64,000 nt of DNA from Streptomyces sp. NRRL B-3428 (GCA_000721375.1 JOGW01000012.1:310001-374000), one strand, 5' to 3'; counted from the first letter of the stretch, positions 14,152 to 22,935 are shown. The notes: generated by a model not told the origin, from the letters alone. Made by a program: numbers and translations.

Positions 14152-15117
14152 TCAGCGCACGCGCCCCCGCGCCTTCAACGGCACCGGCGGCAGCGCGGGC
14201 GCCGGGATCGGATCCCCGTCGTAGCCCTTCACCTCGCCGAAGCGCGACCCCGTCATCCAGTCGTCGCGCGCCTGCTCGATCTCGGCCTGCGTACGTCCGA
14301 TGAAGTTCCACCACATGATGATCTCCTCCTCGAACGGCTCACCGCCCAGGAGCATGACCGACGCGTCCGACTCGGCGCGCAGCGGCAGTTGGGTGCGGCC
14401 GCAGCCGAGGTAGAGCATCGAGCCGGGCACCACCGGGACGCCGTCCACATGGACCTCGCCGGACATGGCGAGGACCGCGTACTCGAAGTCCGGCTCCACG
14501 GGGAGTGACGTTTCGGTGCCGCGCGCCAGGGTCAGGTCGGCGCCGACGATCGGGGTGTACGTGGCGCCGGGCGAAGTCGCCGTGTCGAGCGTGCCCAGGA
14601 TGACCGTGGCCGTCAGACCGGCGGAGGTGAGCTGCGGGAGCTCCGTGTGGTGCTCGAAGTGGGCATCCACGTGGCGGGCGGCGTCCGGGAGCGCGGTCCA
14701 CAGCTGAGCGCCGTGCAGGAAACGCGAGTGGGACTTGGGGGTCTCCTCGGAGTGGCTGATCGCCGATCCGGTGGTCTGCAGACCCAGTTCACGCGGGCGG
14801 ATCGTGGCGAGCGACCCCGTGGAGTCGCGGTGCAGGACCTCGCCGTCGTGCAGCCAGCTCACCGTCTGCAGGCCCATGTGCGGGTGCGGCGGCACCTGCA
14901 TGCCGGGCTCGTCGGCGATGTCGTCGGGGCCGTAGTGGTCGACGAAGCACCAGGCGCCGACCATCCGACGCCCCAAGTTGGGCAGCAGACGCCGAACTTC
15001 GGTGGACTCCCCCAGCTTCACCGTGCGCGGAGTGAGGAGTTCGCGTACGGGTTCGGCCACGACGAATCCGCGTCCGCCGCACACGGACAGGGCTGCCTCA
15101 CGGTCAAGATTGCTCAT
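14152..15117 (-). CDS. Pirin-family bicupin protein
   Basis: A 321-residue protein with the pirin architecture: an N-terminal cupin with the metal-binding pattern VPPHPHMGLQTVSWLHDGEVLHRDSTGS, and a C-terminal cupin-like half containing EYAVLAMSGEVHVDG. The His residues of PHPHMG and the later His/Glu around SHSEET fit a metal site. Pirins include quercetinase-like enzymes and transcription-associated proteins, so the function is open. The ATG at 15117 is used; a TTG nine bases further upstream is less likely. It lies 90 bases downstream of rlmG on the same strand and converges with arsN1, marking the right edge of the arsenic island. Confidence 0.87.
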   Translation of the reverse strand: MSNLDREAALSVCGGRGFVVAEPVRELLTPRTVKLGESTEVRRLLPNLGRRMVGAWCFVDHYGPDDIADEPGMQVPPHPHMGLQTVSWLHDGEVLHRDSTGSLATIRPRELGLQTTGSAISHSEETPKSHSRFLHGAQLWTALPDAARHVDAHFEHHTELPQLTSAGLTATVILGTLDTATSPGATYTPIVGADLTLARGTETSLPVEPDFEYAVLAMSGEVHVDGVPVVPGSMLYLGCGRTQLPLRAESDASVMLLGGEPFEEEIIMWWNFIGRTQAEIEQARDDWMTGSRFGEVKGYDGDPIPAPALPPVPLKARGRVR

Positions 15118-15207
15118 GCCGCTCAAGGTAGTCCTTGGGTGCGGGAAAGTCCCTCAGGGGGCGGAGGTTGGGCCTCCGGTCGGCCCCGGCACGTACGCCC
15201 ATCGGGT

Positions 15208-16344
15208 TCAGCGCTTGACCGCCCGCAGGACGACGAACTTCGGGTTACCCGCGACCGTTCTGCAGTTCCCGAAGATCCGCTGCAGCGACACATGGTGGCC
15301 GAGGTGCCGGTTGCCCACCACCCACAGCTCACCGCCCTGGCGCAGCGCCCGGCGTGCGTCCGCGAACATGCGGCGCGCGGTGGAGTCGGTGACGGCCTGA
15401 TGGCTGTGGAAGGGCGGGTTGTTGAGGACGAGGTCCACACTGTCCGCGGGCAGTACCGCCAGGCCGTCGCCGACCAGGAACTCCGCCTTGCCGGAGGCGT
15501 TCTCGCGATACGTGGCTTCGGCGGAGGCGACGGCTTGGTACGACTCGTCGGTGAAGACCAGTTCGGCGTCGGGGTCGGCGAGCGCCGCCGACGTACCGAC
15601 GACGCCGTTGCCACAGCCCAGGTCCACGATGCGGGCCGCGCCAGAAGTCGAGGGCAGATGGCCGAGGAGGAAGCGGGTGCCGATGTCGAGTCGGTCGGCG
15701 CAGAAGATGCCCGCGTGGTTGGTGACGGTGCGGCCGGACATCGGGCCGATGCCGGCGGGCAGTTGATAGCGGTACGGCCAGGGGTTCGCCTCGCCCGCCC
15801 CGGCCACGGCCGGGTCCGGCGTGGTGAAGATCAGGCGGGCCTTCTTCTTCGCCAGGGAGGTCTTCGTCGGGCCGATGATCCGCTCGAAGAGCTGCAGGGT
15901 CGAGGTGTGGATCTCCTTGACCATGCCGGTACCGATCACGACGGACCCCGCGTGCAGCGCGGGGGCGAGCCGGTGCAACTGGTCCTCCAGGAGCGCGAGG
16001 CTCTTGGGCACGCGGACGAGCAGTACGTCGATACGGTCCGGTGGTGCGTCCTGTGTCGTCAAGAGCTCTCCGGCCGTGGCGCCGGCGCGGTCCAGGTTCT
16101 CCCTCGTCGCCTGCCGCGACAGCCACGAATCGGCGATCTGCACGGGCGCGAACGCGGCGAGCGAGGTGGTCAGCGCTCCCCAGCGGTCGCCGAGGACGAC
16201 GATCCGGCGGCCTTCGAGCGGGAGGTCCGCCAGGTGCTCCAGCAGATACTCGTCGGAGGCGTCCCAGGCGCGGAGCTGGTCGCGCGGGTCGACGGGGTGG
16301 CGTGTGAGGTCGTGGGCGCCCCATGACGTGGTCAGACGGTTCAT
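15208..16344 (-). CDS. rlmG: RlmG/RsmC-type rRNA guanine N2-methyltransferase
   Basis: A 378-residue protein with two Rossmann-like halves: a degenerate N-terminal half (about 1-190) and a catalytic C-terminal half with motif I IVDLGCGNGVVG and the catalytic NPPFH signature of N2-guanine methyltransferases. The overall plan matches RlmG/RsmC, which methylate 23S G1835 or 16S G1207 in Escherichia coli. The exact target in this organism is not certain, although the two-half layout and length favour RlmG. The ATG at 16344 is preferred; the frame extends to 16458, but the extra residues are low-complexity and Arg/Gly-rich. It is divergent from the TPR gene. Confidence 0.8.
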   Translation of the reverse strand: MNRLTTSWGAHDLTRHPVDPRDQLRAWDASDEYLLEHLADLPLEGRRIVVLGDRWGALTTSLAAFAPVQIADSWLSRQATRENLDRAGATAGELLTTQDAPPDRIDVLLVRVPKSLALLEDQLHRLAPALHAGSVVIGTGMVKEIHTSTLQLFERIIGPTKTSLAKKKARLIFTTPDPAVAGAGEANPWPYRYQLPAGIGPMSGRTVTNHAGIFCADRLDIGTRFLLGHLPSTSGAARIVDLGCGNGVVGTSAALADPDAELVFTDESYQAVASAEATYRENASGKAEFLVGDGLAVLPADSVDLVLNNPPFHSHQAVTDSTARRMFADARRALRQGGELWVVGNRHLGHHVSLQRIFGNCRTVAGNPKFVVLRAVKR

Positions 16345-16512
16345 CGTGCGGCTCAGGCTAGTCGAGCCGGCAGCACGCGGCTGCCGCTGCCCCCGCCGAC
16401 CGCCCTCCGCACACCCGGACCGTCCGCCGCGGCCACGCCCAGCCCTCGCCTCGTACAACTCGTGGAATATTCAAGTACCCACCCGGGTTGACCCGCCCGA
16501 AGGAGGTCACCC

Positions 16513-16854
16513 GTGACGCACACGTACTACACCCAGGGAAGTCCCACCGAACGCTGGGAGCGCGCCGGTCTGTTCTTCGAGGCCAAGGACTACGCGGCCG
16601 CGGCGCGGGTGCTCGACTCGCTCGTGGCGGAGGTCCCGGAGCAGGTCGCACCCCGTCTGCTGCTGGCCCGCGCGTACTACCACTCGGCGCAACTCACCCG
16701 CGCCGAGACCGAGTTGCGGGCCGTACTCGACCGCGACCCGGTGGAGCACTATGCCCGGCTGATGCTCGGCCGGACCCTGGAGCGGCAGGGCCGTGACGAG
16801 GAGGCCGCGGGTCAGCTGCGCCTTGCCGAGGCGCTGGGGGCGACCCTCGCCTGA
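16513..16854 (+). CDS. Small tetratricopeptide-repeat protein
   Basis: A 113-residue helical protein with about two to three TPR-like units: AGLFFEAKDYAAAARVLDSLVAEVP, LLLARAYYHSAQLTRAETELRAVLDRDP, and LMLGRTLERQGRDEEAAGQLRLAEALG. TPR folds bind partner proteins. The GTG start is backed by a very strong AAGGAGGTCA ribosome-binding site. It is divergent from rlmG and followed about 120 bases later by the large membrane protein gene on the same strand, so it may be expressed with it. No specific partner is evident from sequence. Confidence 0.85.
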   Translation: MTHTYYTQGSPTERWERAGLFFEAKDYAAAARVLDSLVAEVPEQVAPRLLLARAYYHSAQLTRAETELRAVLDRDPVEHYARLMLGRTLERQGRDEEAAGQLRLAEALGATLA

Positions 16855-16976
16855 GACGGGCCGTGGCCCGTGCGGGACGTACCCCGTGCGGGCTAAGACC
16901 ACAGGTTCCGCCGTGGATCCGCGTGCCACGATCAACAGGTCGTATTGGCGCGGATCACGGCGGGCGGCTGACACTG

Positions 16977-19331
16977 GTGACGCTGAGCGGGAACGCGAAG
17001 GGCGGCGGGGTCGCCTCGCCGCGCCGGGGTCCGACCAGGCGCCCGGTGGACCGGGTGCGACTGATCCTGGCTCTGTCCGGGATCGTCCTCGTCGTCGGGC
17101 TCGCCGTCCTGCAGCGCGCGGTCCCGGATCTGCTGCTCGCGCCGATCGTCTTCGCGGCCGGTGTGGTGATGGCCGCGGTCCCCGCGTTCGTGGCCGTCGA
17201 ACGGCTGATCCGGGGCGAGGCGCGCCTGGTCACCAATGGCGTGCTCGCCGCGCTCGTCGCGTATCTCGCGGCGCTCGGTATCAACATCTACGTGCTCGGA
17301 CCGGCGCCCGGCGTCCTGCAGCGCGCGCTCGCGCAGACCCATGACAGCGGCGGGAACACCTCGCCGCTGCATCTGTACATCGCGACCGTCGTCGCGTTCA
17401 TCACCGTCGTCGGCTTCGCCGACCGCTATGTGCTGCGCAATGCCGCCTGGGGCGGTCTGGTCGTCACGGCGATCGCCGCGCTCGTCGGGAACACCGCGAC
17501 ACTGCCCGGGATACTCCTGACGTTCCTGCTCGGCCGGCTCGTCGCCTTCGCGGTGCGCTACCTGCGCGGGACGACCGACCCGTCACCCACGGACGCGGAG
17601 GTCGCGGCCGCGCTCGCCGAGACGGATCTGCCGCCCGTGACCAGCCGCCGGGTCGCCAACGCACGGGACGGGACGCGGCGTTACGACGCCTTCACCGACA
17701 CCGACGAACGCTTCAGGGTCACCGTTCTCGACCGTGACCGGATCACCTCGGGACTCGCGTACCGGCTGTACCAGCGCCTCCGGCTGCGCCGCCCCGCCCA
17801 GAGCCAGAGCTTCGTGTCGCTGCAGCATCTGGTCGAACAGCGCACCCTGCTCACGCTCGCCGTGCAGCACAGCGGCATCCGCACCCCGCGCCTTGCCGCC
17901 GTACGCAAGGTCAACGCCGACGCGGTGCTGCTCGCGTACGACGACGTGCCGGGCCGCACCCTCGACCAGCTCGCGCCCGAAGAGCTCACCGATGAACTCC
18001 TGCGCAGGGTCTGGCAGGTCGCCGAGGATCTGCACCAGCACCAGATCAGCCACCGCCGGATGTCCGCGGACTCGTTTCTGCTCAGCGACGACGGCAAGGT
18101 GTGGCTGACCCGCCTCGAAGCGGGCGGGGTCGCGGCGGCCGCGCTGCAGCAACGGCTCGACGACGCGGAACTCCTGGTCACCCTGGGGCTGCTCACCACT
18201 CCCGAGCGGGCCGTGAGCACCGCGCGGTCCGTGCTCGGCGAGGACGTCCTCGGCTCCGTGCAGCCGCTGCTGCGCCCCGCCGGCATGAGCCTGGCGACCC
18301 GCTCACGTATGCGCCGCAAGAAGGGCGTCCTGGAACAGCTCAGCAAGGAGATCCTCGCCTTCCAGCCGGAGGCGCCGCCCGCCAAGGCCGTCGTCTACGA
18401 GCGGCTGCAGCCGCGCACGATCCTGTCCGCGCTCGGCGGCTGCGTGGCGGTGTACTTCCTGATCGGCCAGTTCGCCAAGCAGCCGATCGGTGACATCTTC
18501 AAGGGGATCTCCTGGCCGTGGGCCCTGCTCGCCCTGGCCGGGACCGTGGTGACGTATCTGGCGGCGGCGATGAACCTCGGCGGCTTCGTGCCTCAACGCC
18601 TCAACTACTTCCGGCTGTTGCTGGCCCAGCTCGCGGCCTCCTTCGTCACCCTGGTGACGCCGGCGGCGGTCGGCGGGCTCGCGGTCAACACACGGTTCCT
18701 GCAGAAGGCGGGCGTGGCCTCGGGCCTCGCGGTGACGTGCATGGCGGCCTCGCAGATCGCGATGTTCGGCGCGTTCCTGCTCCTGGTGATGCTCTTCGGT
18801 TCACTCTCCGGGTCGTCCACGGGTTCGCAGCTGCCGCCTTCGTCGGTGATCGTGACCGTGCTGCTCGCGGTGGCGCTGCTCGCCGTCCTCGTGGCGACAG
18901 TGCCGCGCCTGCGCAAGTTCACGCTCGACCGCGTGAAGCCGTACCTCAGCGATGTCGGCCCGCGGATGCTCGAACTCGCCCGTGACCCGGTCCGTCTCGC
19001 CTTCGGCGTGGGCGGTGCGTTCCTGCTGCCGATCGCGGGCAGCGCGGCGCTGTGGGCCTCGGTGCTCGCGTTCGAGGACGAGAAGCAGGTGCAGTTCGCG
19101 ACGGTCGCTGTCGTCTTCCTGATCGGCAAGACGGCGGGCTCCCTCGTACCCACGCCCGGTGGCCTGGGCGCGGTCGAGGCCGTCCTGTCCACCGGTCTCG
19201 CGGCCGCGACCGGGATCAGCGGCGCGACCGCGTTCTCGGCCGTGATGCTCTTCCGTCTCCTGACGTTCTGGCTGCCGATCGCGCCGGGGTGGGTGGCCAC
19301 GACCTGGCTGCAGAAGCGCGAGTCGCTCTGA
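16977..19331 (+). CDS. Flippase-like (UPF0104/LPG-synthase-TM) membrane protein with central degenerate kinase domain
   Basis: About 784 residues in three parts. The N-terminal part has around six hydrophobic segments. The centre (roughly residues 190-420) looks like a Kdo/APH-type protein kinase fold that has lost its catalytic residues: the expected catalytic loop reads HQHQISHRRMSADSFLL and the DFG/DFE position reads LTRLEAG. The C-terminal part has about eight membrane helices with the TPAAVGGLAVNTRFLQKAG and PTPGGLGAVEAVL signatures of the lysylphosphatidylglycerol-synthase/flippase-like UPF0104 family. A lipid transport role is plausible. The start is uncertain: GTG 16977 lacks a clear ribosome site and GTG 16863 is possible. 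It converges with the flavoprotein gene beyond a triple 15-bp repeat. Confidence 0.75.
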   Translation: MTLSGNAKGGGVASPRRGPTRRPVDRVRLILALSGIVLVVGLAVLQRAVPDLLLAPIVFAAGVVMAAVPAFVAVERLIRGEARLVTNGVLAALVAYLAALGINIYVLGPAPGVLQRALAQTHDSGGNTSPLHLYIATVVAFITVVGFADRYVLRNAAWGGLVVTAIAALVGNTATLPGILLTFLLGRLVAFAVRYLRGTTDPSPTDAEVAAALAETDLPPVTSRRVANARDGTRRYDAFTDTDERFRVTVLDRDRITSGLAYRLYQRLRLRRPAQSQSFVSLQHLVEQRTLLTLAVQHSGIRTPRLAAVRKVNADAVLLAYDDVPGRTLDQLAPEELTDELLRRVWQVAEDLHQHQISHRRMSADSFLLSDDGKVWLTRLEAGGVAAAALQQRLDDAELLVTLGLLTTPERAVSTARSVLGEDVLGSVQPLLRPAGMSLATRSRMRRKKGVLEQLSKEILAFQPEAPPAKAVVYERLQPRTILSALGGCVAVYFLIGQFAKQPIGDIFKGISWPWALLALAGTVVTYLAAAMNLGGFVPQRLNYFRLLLAQLAASFVTLVTPAAVGGLAVNTRFLQKAGVASGLAVTCMAASQIAMFGAFLLLVMLFGSLSGSSTGSQLPPSSVIVTVLLAVALLAVLVATVPRLRKFTLDRVKPYLSDVGPRMLELARDPVRLAFGVGGAFLLPIAGSAALWASVLAFEDEKQVQFATVAVVFLIGKTAGSLVPTPGGLGAVEAVLSTGLAAATGISGATAFSAVMLFRLLTFWLPIAPGWVATTWLQKRESL

Positions 19332-19352
19332 GCCACGGCAGCCATGGCAGTC

Positions 19353-19397
19353 GGTCGACGCCCCACCGGTCGACGCCCCACCGGTCGACGCCCCACC
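19353..19397. repeat. Three perfect tandem copies of a 15-bp unit
   Basis: The unit ggtcgacgccccacc repeats at 19353-19367, 19368-19382 and 19383-19397 in the gap between the convergent membrane protein and flavoprotein genes. Perfect identity indicates recent slippage. The repeat lies only 13 bases before the stop of the flavoprotein gene. Each unit contains a gtcgac palindrome. Confidence 0.93.
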
Positions 19398-19409
19398 CCG
19401 GCGCGAGCG

Positions 19410-20846
19410 TCAGCCCCTGTACGTCTCCAGGAGCCTGAGCCAGATCTCGCTGATCGTCGGATACGCCGGCACCGCATGCCACAGCCGCTCCACCGGCACC
19501 TCACCCGCGACCGCGATGGCCCCCGCCTGGATCAGCTCACCCGCGCCGGGTCCTACGAAGGTCACGCCGATGACCACCTCGCGGTCGAGGTCGACCAGCA
19601 TGCGCGCTCGGCCCGTGTAGCCGTCCGCGTAGAGCGACGCGCCCGCGACCGAGCCCATGTCGTGGTCCACGGCGCGTACCCGCCGCCCGGAGCGTTCCGC
19701 CTCGGCGAGCGTCGGGCCGACCGCCGCGACCTCGGGGTCGGTGAAGACGACCTGGGTCACGGCGTCGTGGTCGGCGGTGGCGGCGTGGGCGCCCCAGCGG
19801 TCGGTCTCCAGGAGCGGTACGCCCTCGGCGCGGGCCGCGATCGCGGCGCCCGCGATCCGCGCCTGGTACTTGCCCTGGTGGGTGAGCAGGGCCCGCCCGT
19901 TGGCGTCGCCGACCGCGTACAGCCAGTCGCTGTCCAGGACGCGGCAGCTCTCGTCCACGTCCAGGTAGCGGCCGGGCGTGAGGCCCACCGACTCCAAGCC
20001 GATGTCGTCGGTGCGCGGGGCGCGGCCGGTCGCGATCAGAAGCTCGTCGGCCTCGATCGTCGAGCCGTCGGTGAGGGTGACCGTCACGGTGGCGCCGTCG
20101 CGCGAGACGGAGGCCACGGAGGTCCCGGTGCGGACGTCGGCGCCTGCTTCGCGCAGCGCGTCCGCGACCAGTTCCCCGCAGAACGGCTCCATCCTCGGCA
20201 GCAGCCCTGATCCCCGTACGAGCAGAGTGACCTGCGAGCCGAGGGCCTGCCAGGCGGTGGCCATCTCGGTGGCCACCACTCCCCCGCCGACCACGATCAG
20301 ACGCCCGGGCACGGACTGCGCGCTGGTCGCCTCGCGGCTGGTCCAGGCGCGGGCGCCCGCGAGACCCGGAGTGTCCGGCAGCGCGGCGCGGGTGCCGGTG
20401 CAGACGGCGACCGCGTGCCGGGCGGCCAGCACATGGCGCTCGCCTTCCGGGCCCTTGACGGTGACCCTGCGGGGTCCGTCCAGGCGGCCGTGGCCCCGGT
20501 AGATGCGCGCTCCGATGCCCTCGAGCCAGGCGACCTGGCCGTCGTCCTTCCAGTGGCTGGTGAAGTAGTCGCGGTGGGCGAGCACCGCGGCGGCGTCCAG
20601 CGGGCCCTGCACCGCGCCGCTGAGGCCCGGCACCTTACGTGCGTCGGCGCGGGCGATCACCGGCCGGAGCAGCGCCTTGCTCGGCATGCACGCCCAGTAG
20701 GAGCACTCGCCGCCGATCAGTTCGCTCTCCACCACCGCGCAGCTCAGACCCGCGGCGCGGACGCGGTCCACCACGTTCTCGCCCACCGGCCCCGCGCCGA
20801 TGACCACCACGTCGTATTCGGTCGTCTCCACATGTGCCTGTCCCAT
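19410..20846 (-). CDS. Pyridine nucleotide-disulfide oxidoreductase (class I, lipoamide-dehydrogenase-like)
   Basis: A 478-residue flavoprotein of the glutathione reductase/lipoamide dehydrogenase superfamily. The FAD motif VVIGAGPVGENVVDRVRAAG leads, followed by the redox disulfide in GGECSYWACMPSKALL (Cys-x4-Cys), an NAD(P) motif LIVVGGGVVATEMATAWQALG and the FAD-closing YAVGDANGRALLTHQGKYQAR. The C-terminal interface has HAVPAYPTISEIW, with the usual His-x4-Pro catalytic dyad. The two extra mercuric-reductase C-terminal cysteines are not seen, so it is not MerA. It is divergent from a thioredoxin with a sigma-R promoter, so a thiol-redox role is plausible; the substrate is unknown. Confidence 0.87.
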   Translation of the reverse strand: MGQAHVETTEYDVVVIGAGPVGENVVDRVRAAGLSCAVVESELIGGECSYWACMPSKALLRPVIARADARKVPGLSGAVQGPLDAAAVLAHRDYFTSHWKDDGQVAWLEGIGARIYRGHGRLDGPRRVTVKGPEGERHVLAARHAVAVCTGTRAALPDTPGLAGARAWTSREATSAQSVPGRLIVVGGGVVATEMATAWQALGSQVTLLVRGSGLLPRMEPFCGELVADALREAGADVRTGTSVASVSRDGATVTVTLTDGSTIEADELLIATGRAPRTDDIGLESVGLTPGRYLDVDESCRVLDSDWLYAVGDANGRALLTHQGKYQARIAGAAIAARAEGVPLLETDRWGAHAATADHDAVTQVVFTDPEVAAVGPTLAEAERSGRRVRAVDHDMGSVAGASLYADGYTGRARMLVDLDREVVIGVTFVGPGAGELIQAGAIAVAGEVPVERLWHAVPAYPTISEIWLRLLETYRG

Positions 20847-20936
20847 GAACGCCAGTCTGGTGGCAGGTGTACCGCGTGGCCACAGGGGCAGTCGACACGT
20901 CACGGATTCGTTCGGGACATCCGTTGCACCCGTCCC

Positions 20937-20962
20937 GGAATAGCCCGGGGCTTCCCGCCGTT
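20937..20962 (+). promoter_or_regulatory. Sigma-R-type promoter of the thioredoxin gene
   Basis: GGAAT at 20937-20941, exactly 18 bases, then GTT at 20960-20962. This is the published Streptomyces sigma-R consensus (GGAAT-N18/19-GTT) with no mismatch. It lies 44 bases before the thioredoxin GTG at 21006, in the right orientation, giving a short 5' leader. Disulfide stress should therefore induce the gene. Confidence 0.8.
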
Positions 20963-21005
20963 GTGCGGGGCAGCCAGCAGCCGTCGGCGAAATGGTAGGA
21001 ACACC

Positions 21006-21434
21006 GTGAGCACCCTGGAACTGACCAAGGAAAACTTCGACGAGGTCGTCACCGAGAACGACTTCGTCCTGATCGACTTCTGGGCGGCCTGGTGCGGTCC
21101 GTGCCGGCAGTTCGGGCCGGTCTACGAGGGCGCTTCCGAGCGCCACGGCGACCTGGTCTTCGGCAAGGTCGACACCGAGGCGCAGCCCGAGCTCGCCGCA
21201 GCGTTCGGTATCCAGTCGATCCCCACGCTCGCGATCATCCGCGACAAGGTGGCGATCTTCGCGCAGCCCGGCGCACTGCCGGAGTCGGCCCTTGAGGACG
21301 TGATCGGCCAGGCCCGCAAGGTCGACATGGACGAGGTCCGCAAGCAGGTGGCCGAGGAGCAGGCCAAGCAGGCGGGTCGGGCCGGTCAGGACGGTCAGGA
21401 CGGTCAGGCCGGGCAGGACGGTCAGCCGCAGTAA
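21006..21434 (+). CDS. trxC: Thioredoxin with Gly/Gln/Asp repeat tail (TrxC-like)
   Basis: A 142-residue thioredoxin: the fold spans about residues 1-107 with the WCGPC active site in FWAAWCGPCRQF and the cis-proline loop at IQSIPTLAII. An unusual hydrophilic C-terminal extension follows, with a helical charged part and then repeats of Gly-Gln-Asp encoded by 9-base direct repeats (21383-21424). It serves as a general disulfide reductase, probably reduced by thioredoxin reductase. GTG 21006 follows ggtagga. The sigma-R promoter upstream makes it a member of the oxidative stress regulon; S. coelicolor trxC is a known sigma-R target, and the symbol rests on that likeness and assumed synteny. Confidence 0.92.
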   Translation: MSTLELTKENFDEVVTENDFVLIDFWAAWCGPCRQFGPVYEGASERHGDLVFGKVDTEAQPELAAAFGIQSIPTLAIIRDKVAIFAQPGALPESALEDVIGQARKVDMDEVRKQVAEEQAKQAGRAGQDGQDGQAGQDGQPQ

Positions 21435-21454
21435 TGGCTTGATGCGTGACGAGG

Positions 21455-21486
21455 AGGGGCGCCGTTTCCGCGGAAACGGCGCCCCT
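21455..21486. terminator. Strong bidirectional terminator hairpin
   Basis: Perfect 16-bp arms aggggcgccgtttccg and cggaaacggcgcccct meet with no spacer. It sits 20 bases after the thioredoxin stop and 12 bases before the stop of the convergent dehydrogenase, so it should terminate both. Confidence 0.9.
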
Positions 21487-21498
21487 TTCGCGTACGGC

Positions 21499-22935
21499 CT
21501 AGAAGGGGTAGCCCGCCACATCCCCGCGCACGGTCGTCCACCGGACGTCCGTGAACGCCTCGATGTTGGCCGCGCCGCCGAAGCGCGCCCCGGTGCCGGA
21601 GGCCGCGACGCCGCCGAAGGGGGCGACCGCCTCGTCGTTCACCGTCTGGTCGTTGATGTGCACGATGCCGGTCGGGATGCGGTCCGCCAGGGCCAGACCG
21701 CGGGCGGCGTCGCGGGTGACGATGCCGAGCGAGAGCCCGTACTCGCTGTCCGCGGCGAGCGCCGCCGCCTCGTCGAGCGTGCCGAAGGAACGCACCGGCG
21801 CGACGGGACCGAAGACCTCCTCGGCGTACGCGGGCGAGTTCTCGTCCACACCGGCGAGCACGGTGGGCCGGTAGAACAGCTCCTCGTGGGTGCCGCCGGC
21901 CGCGAGCCGTGCGCCGCGGCCGGTGCTCGCGGTGACCAGGCCGTGCACCTTGGCGAGCTGGCCGGAGTCGATGAGCGGGCCGAGGTGGACCTGGGAGCGG
22001 TGCGGGTCGCCGACGGCGAGGGAGTCGGCCTTGGCGGCGAGGCGGTCGACGTACTCGTCGTAGATCGAGGCATGGACCAGGTGGCGTCCGGTGGTCATGC
22101 AGATCTGGCCCTGGTGGAAGAACGAGCCCCAGGCGGCCGTGGAGATCACCGCGTCGAGGTCGGCGTCGTCGAGCACGACCAGGGCGGAGTTGCCGCCGAG
22201 TTCGAGGTGGGCGCGCTTGAGATGGCGGCCCGCGGCCTCGCCGACGGCGCGGCCCGCCGCGGTCGAGCCGGTGAAGGAGATGACCGGGACGAGCGGGTCC
22301 GCGACCAGAGCGCGTCCGACCTCCGGCCCACCCGGCAGCACGTGCAGCAGGTTCTCGGGAAGGCCCGCCTCGGCGAAGACCGCGGAGAGGAAGAGACCGC
22401 CGCAGACGGCCGTTCGCGGATCGGGCTTGAGGACCACCGCGTTGCCCAGTGCCAGGGCCGGGGCGACGGAACGTATCGCCAGGATCAGCGGGGCGTTGAA
22501 CGGGGCGATCACGCCCGTGACGCCGACCGGGACGCGCCGCGTGTACGACAGTCGCGGGGCCTCGCTCGCAAGCACCTCGCCGGTGGGACGGGAGGCGAGT
22601 GCGGCCGCCTCGTAGCACTCCTGGGCGGCGACATGGAGCTCGAAGCCCGCCTTGCCGGGGATGGATCCCGACTCGCGGACCAGCCATTCGCTGAGCTCTT
22701 CGGCATGTTCCGTGAACAGGTCACCGGCCTTGCGCAGCACGGCCGCGCGCAAGAAGTGCGGGGTGGCGGCCCATGCGGCCTGTGCGGCACGGGCCGAAGC
22801 CGAGGCGGCGGCCACGTCCTCGGCCGAGGCCAGGGTGACCGTGGCGAGTTCCTGGCCGGTGGCGGGCTCGGTCACGGCGTGCTCACCGCCGCCGAGCGCA
22901 CGGGACTGCCAGGTCTTCGGGTCGAGCAGGGGCAT
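21499..22935 (-). CDS. Aldehyde dehydrogenase, benzaldehyde/vanillin type
   Basis: A 478-residue NAD(P)-dependent aldehyde dehydrogenase. Visible motifs are the nucleotide-binding region VTGVIAPFNAPLILAIRSVAPALALGNAVVLKP, the GSTAAGR turn, ELGGNSALVVLDDAD with the general-base Glu, and the catalytic cysteine in FFHQGQICMTTGR. The sequence style (HLELGGNSALVVLDDADLD, INDQTVNDEAVAPFGG) fits benzaldehyde/vanillin dehydrogenases, which feed aromatic acids to protocatechuate. The ATG at 22935 has GGAGAC upstream. It lies just beyond a decayed 4-hydroxybenzoate hydroxylase gene on the same strand with a LacI regulator beyond that, so this was probably an aromatic aldehyde catabolic cassette whose second step is lost here. 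Confidence 0.9.
   Translation of the reverse strand: MPLLDPKTWQSRALGGGEHAVTEPATGQELATVTLASAEDVAAASASARAAQAAWAATPHFLRAAVLRKAGDLFTEHAEELSEWLVRESGSIPGKAGFELHVAAQECYEAAALASRPTGEVLASEAPRLSYTRRVPVGVTGVIAPFNAPLILAIRSVAPALALGNAVVLKPDPRTAVCGGLFLSAVFAEAGLPENLLHVLPGGPEVGRALVADPLVPVISFTGSTAAGRAVGEAAGRHLKRAHLELGGNSALVVLDDADLDAVISTAAWGSFFHQGQICMTTGRHLVHASIYDEYVDRLAAKADSLAVGDPHRSQVHLGPLIDSGQLAKVHGLVTASTGRGARLAAGGTHEELFYRPTVLAGVDENSPAYAEEVFGPVAPVRSFGTLDEAAALAADSEYGLSLGIVTRDAARGLALADRIPTGIVHINDQTVNDEAVAPFGGVAASGTGARFGGAANIEAFTDVRWTTVRGDVAGYPF

Noticed and set aside
19410..20846. Mercuric reductase
   Set aside because: The fold and disulfide fit, but the C-terminal vicinal cysteines and an N-terminal metal domain are absent, and no mer genes are nearby.
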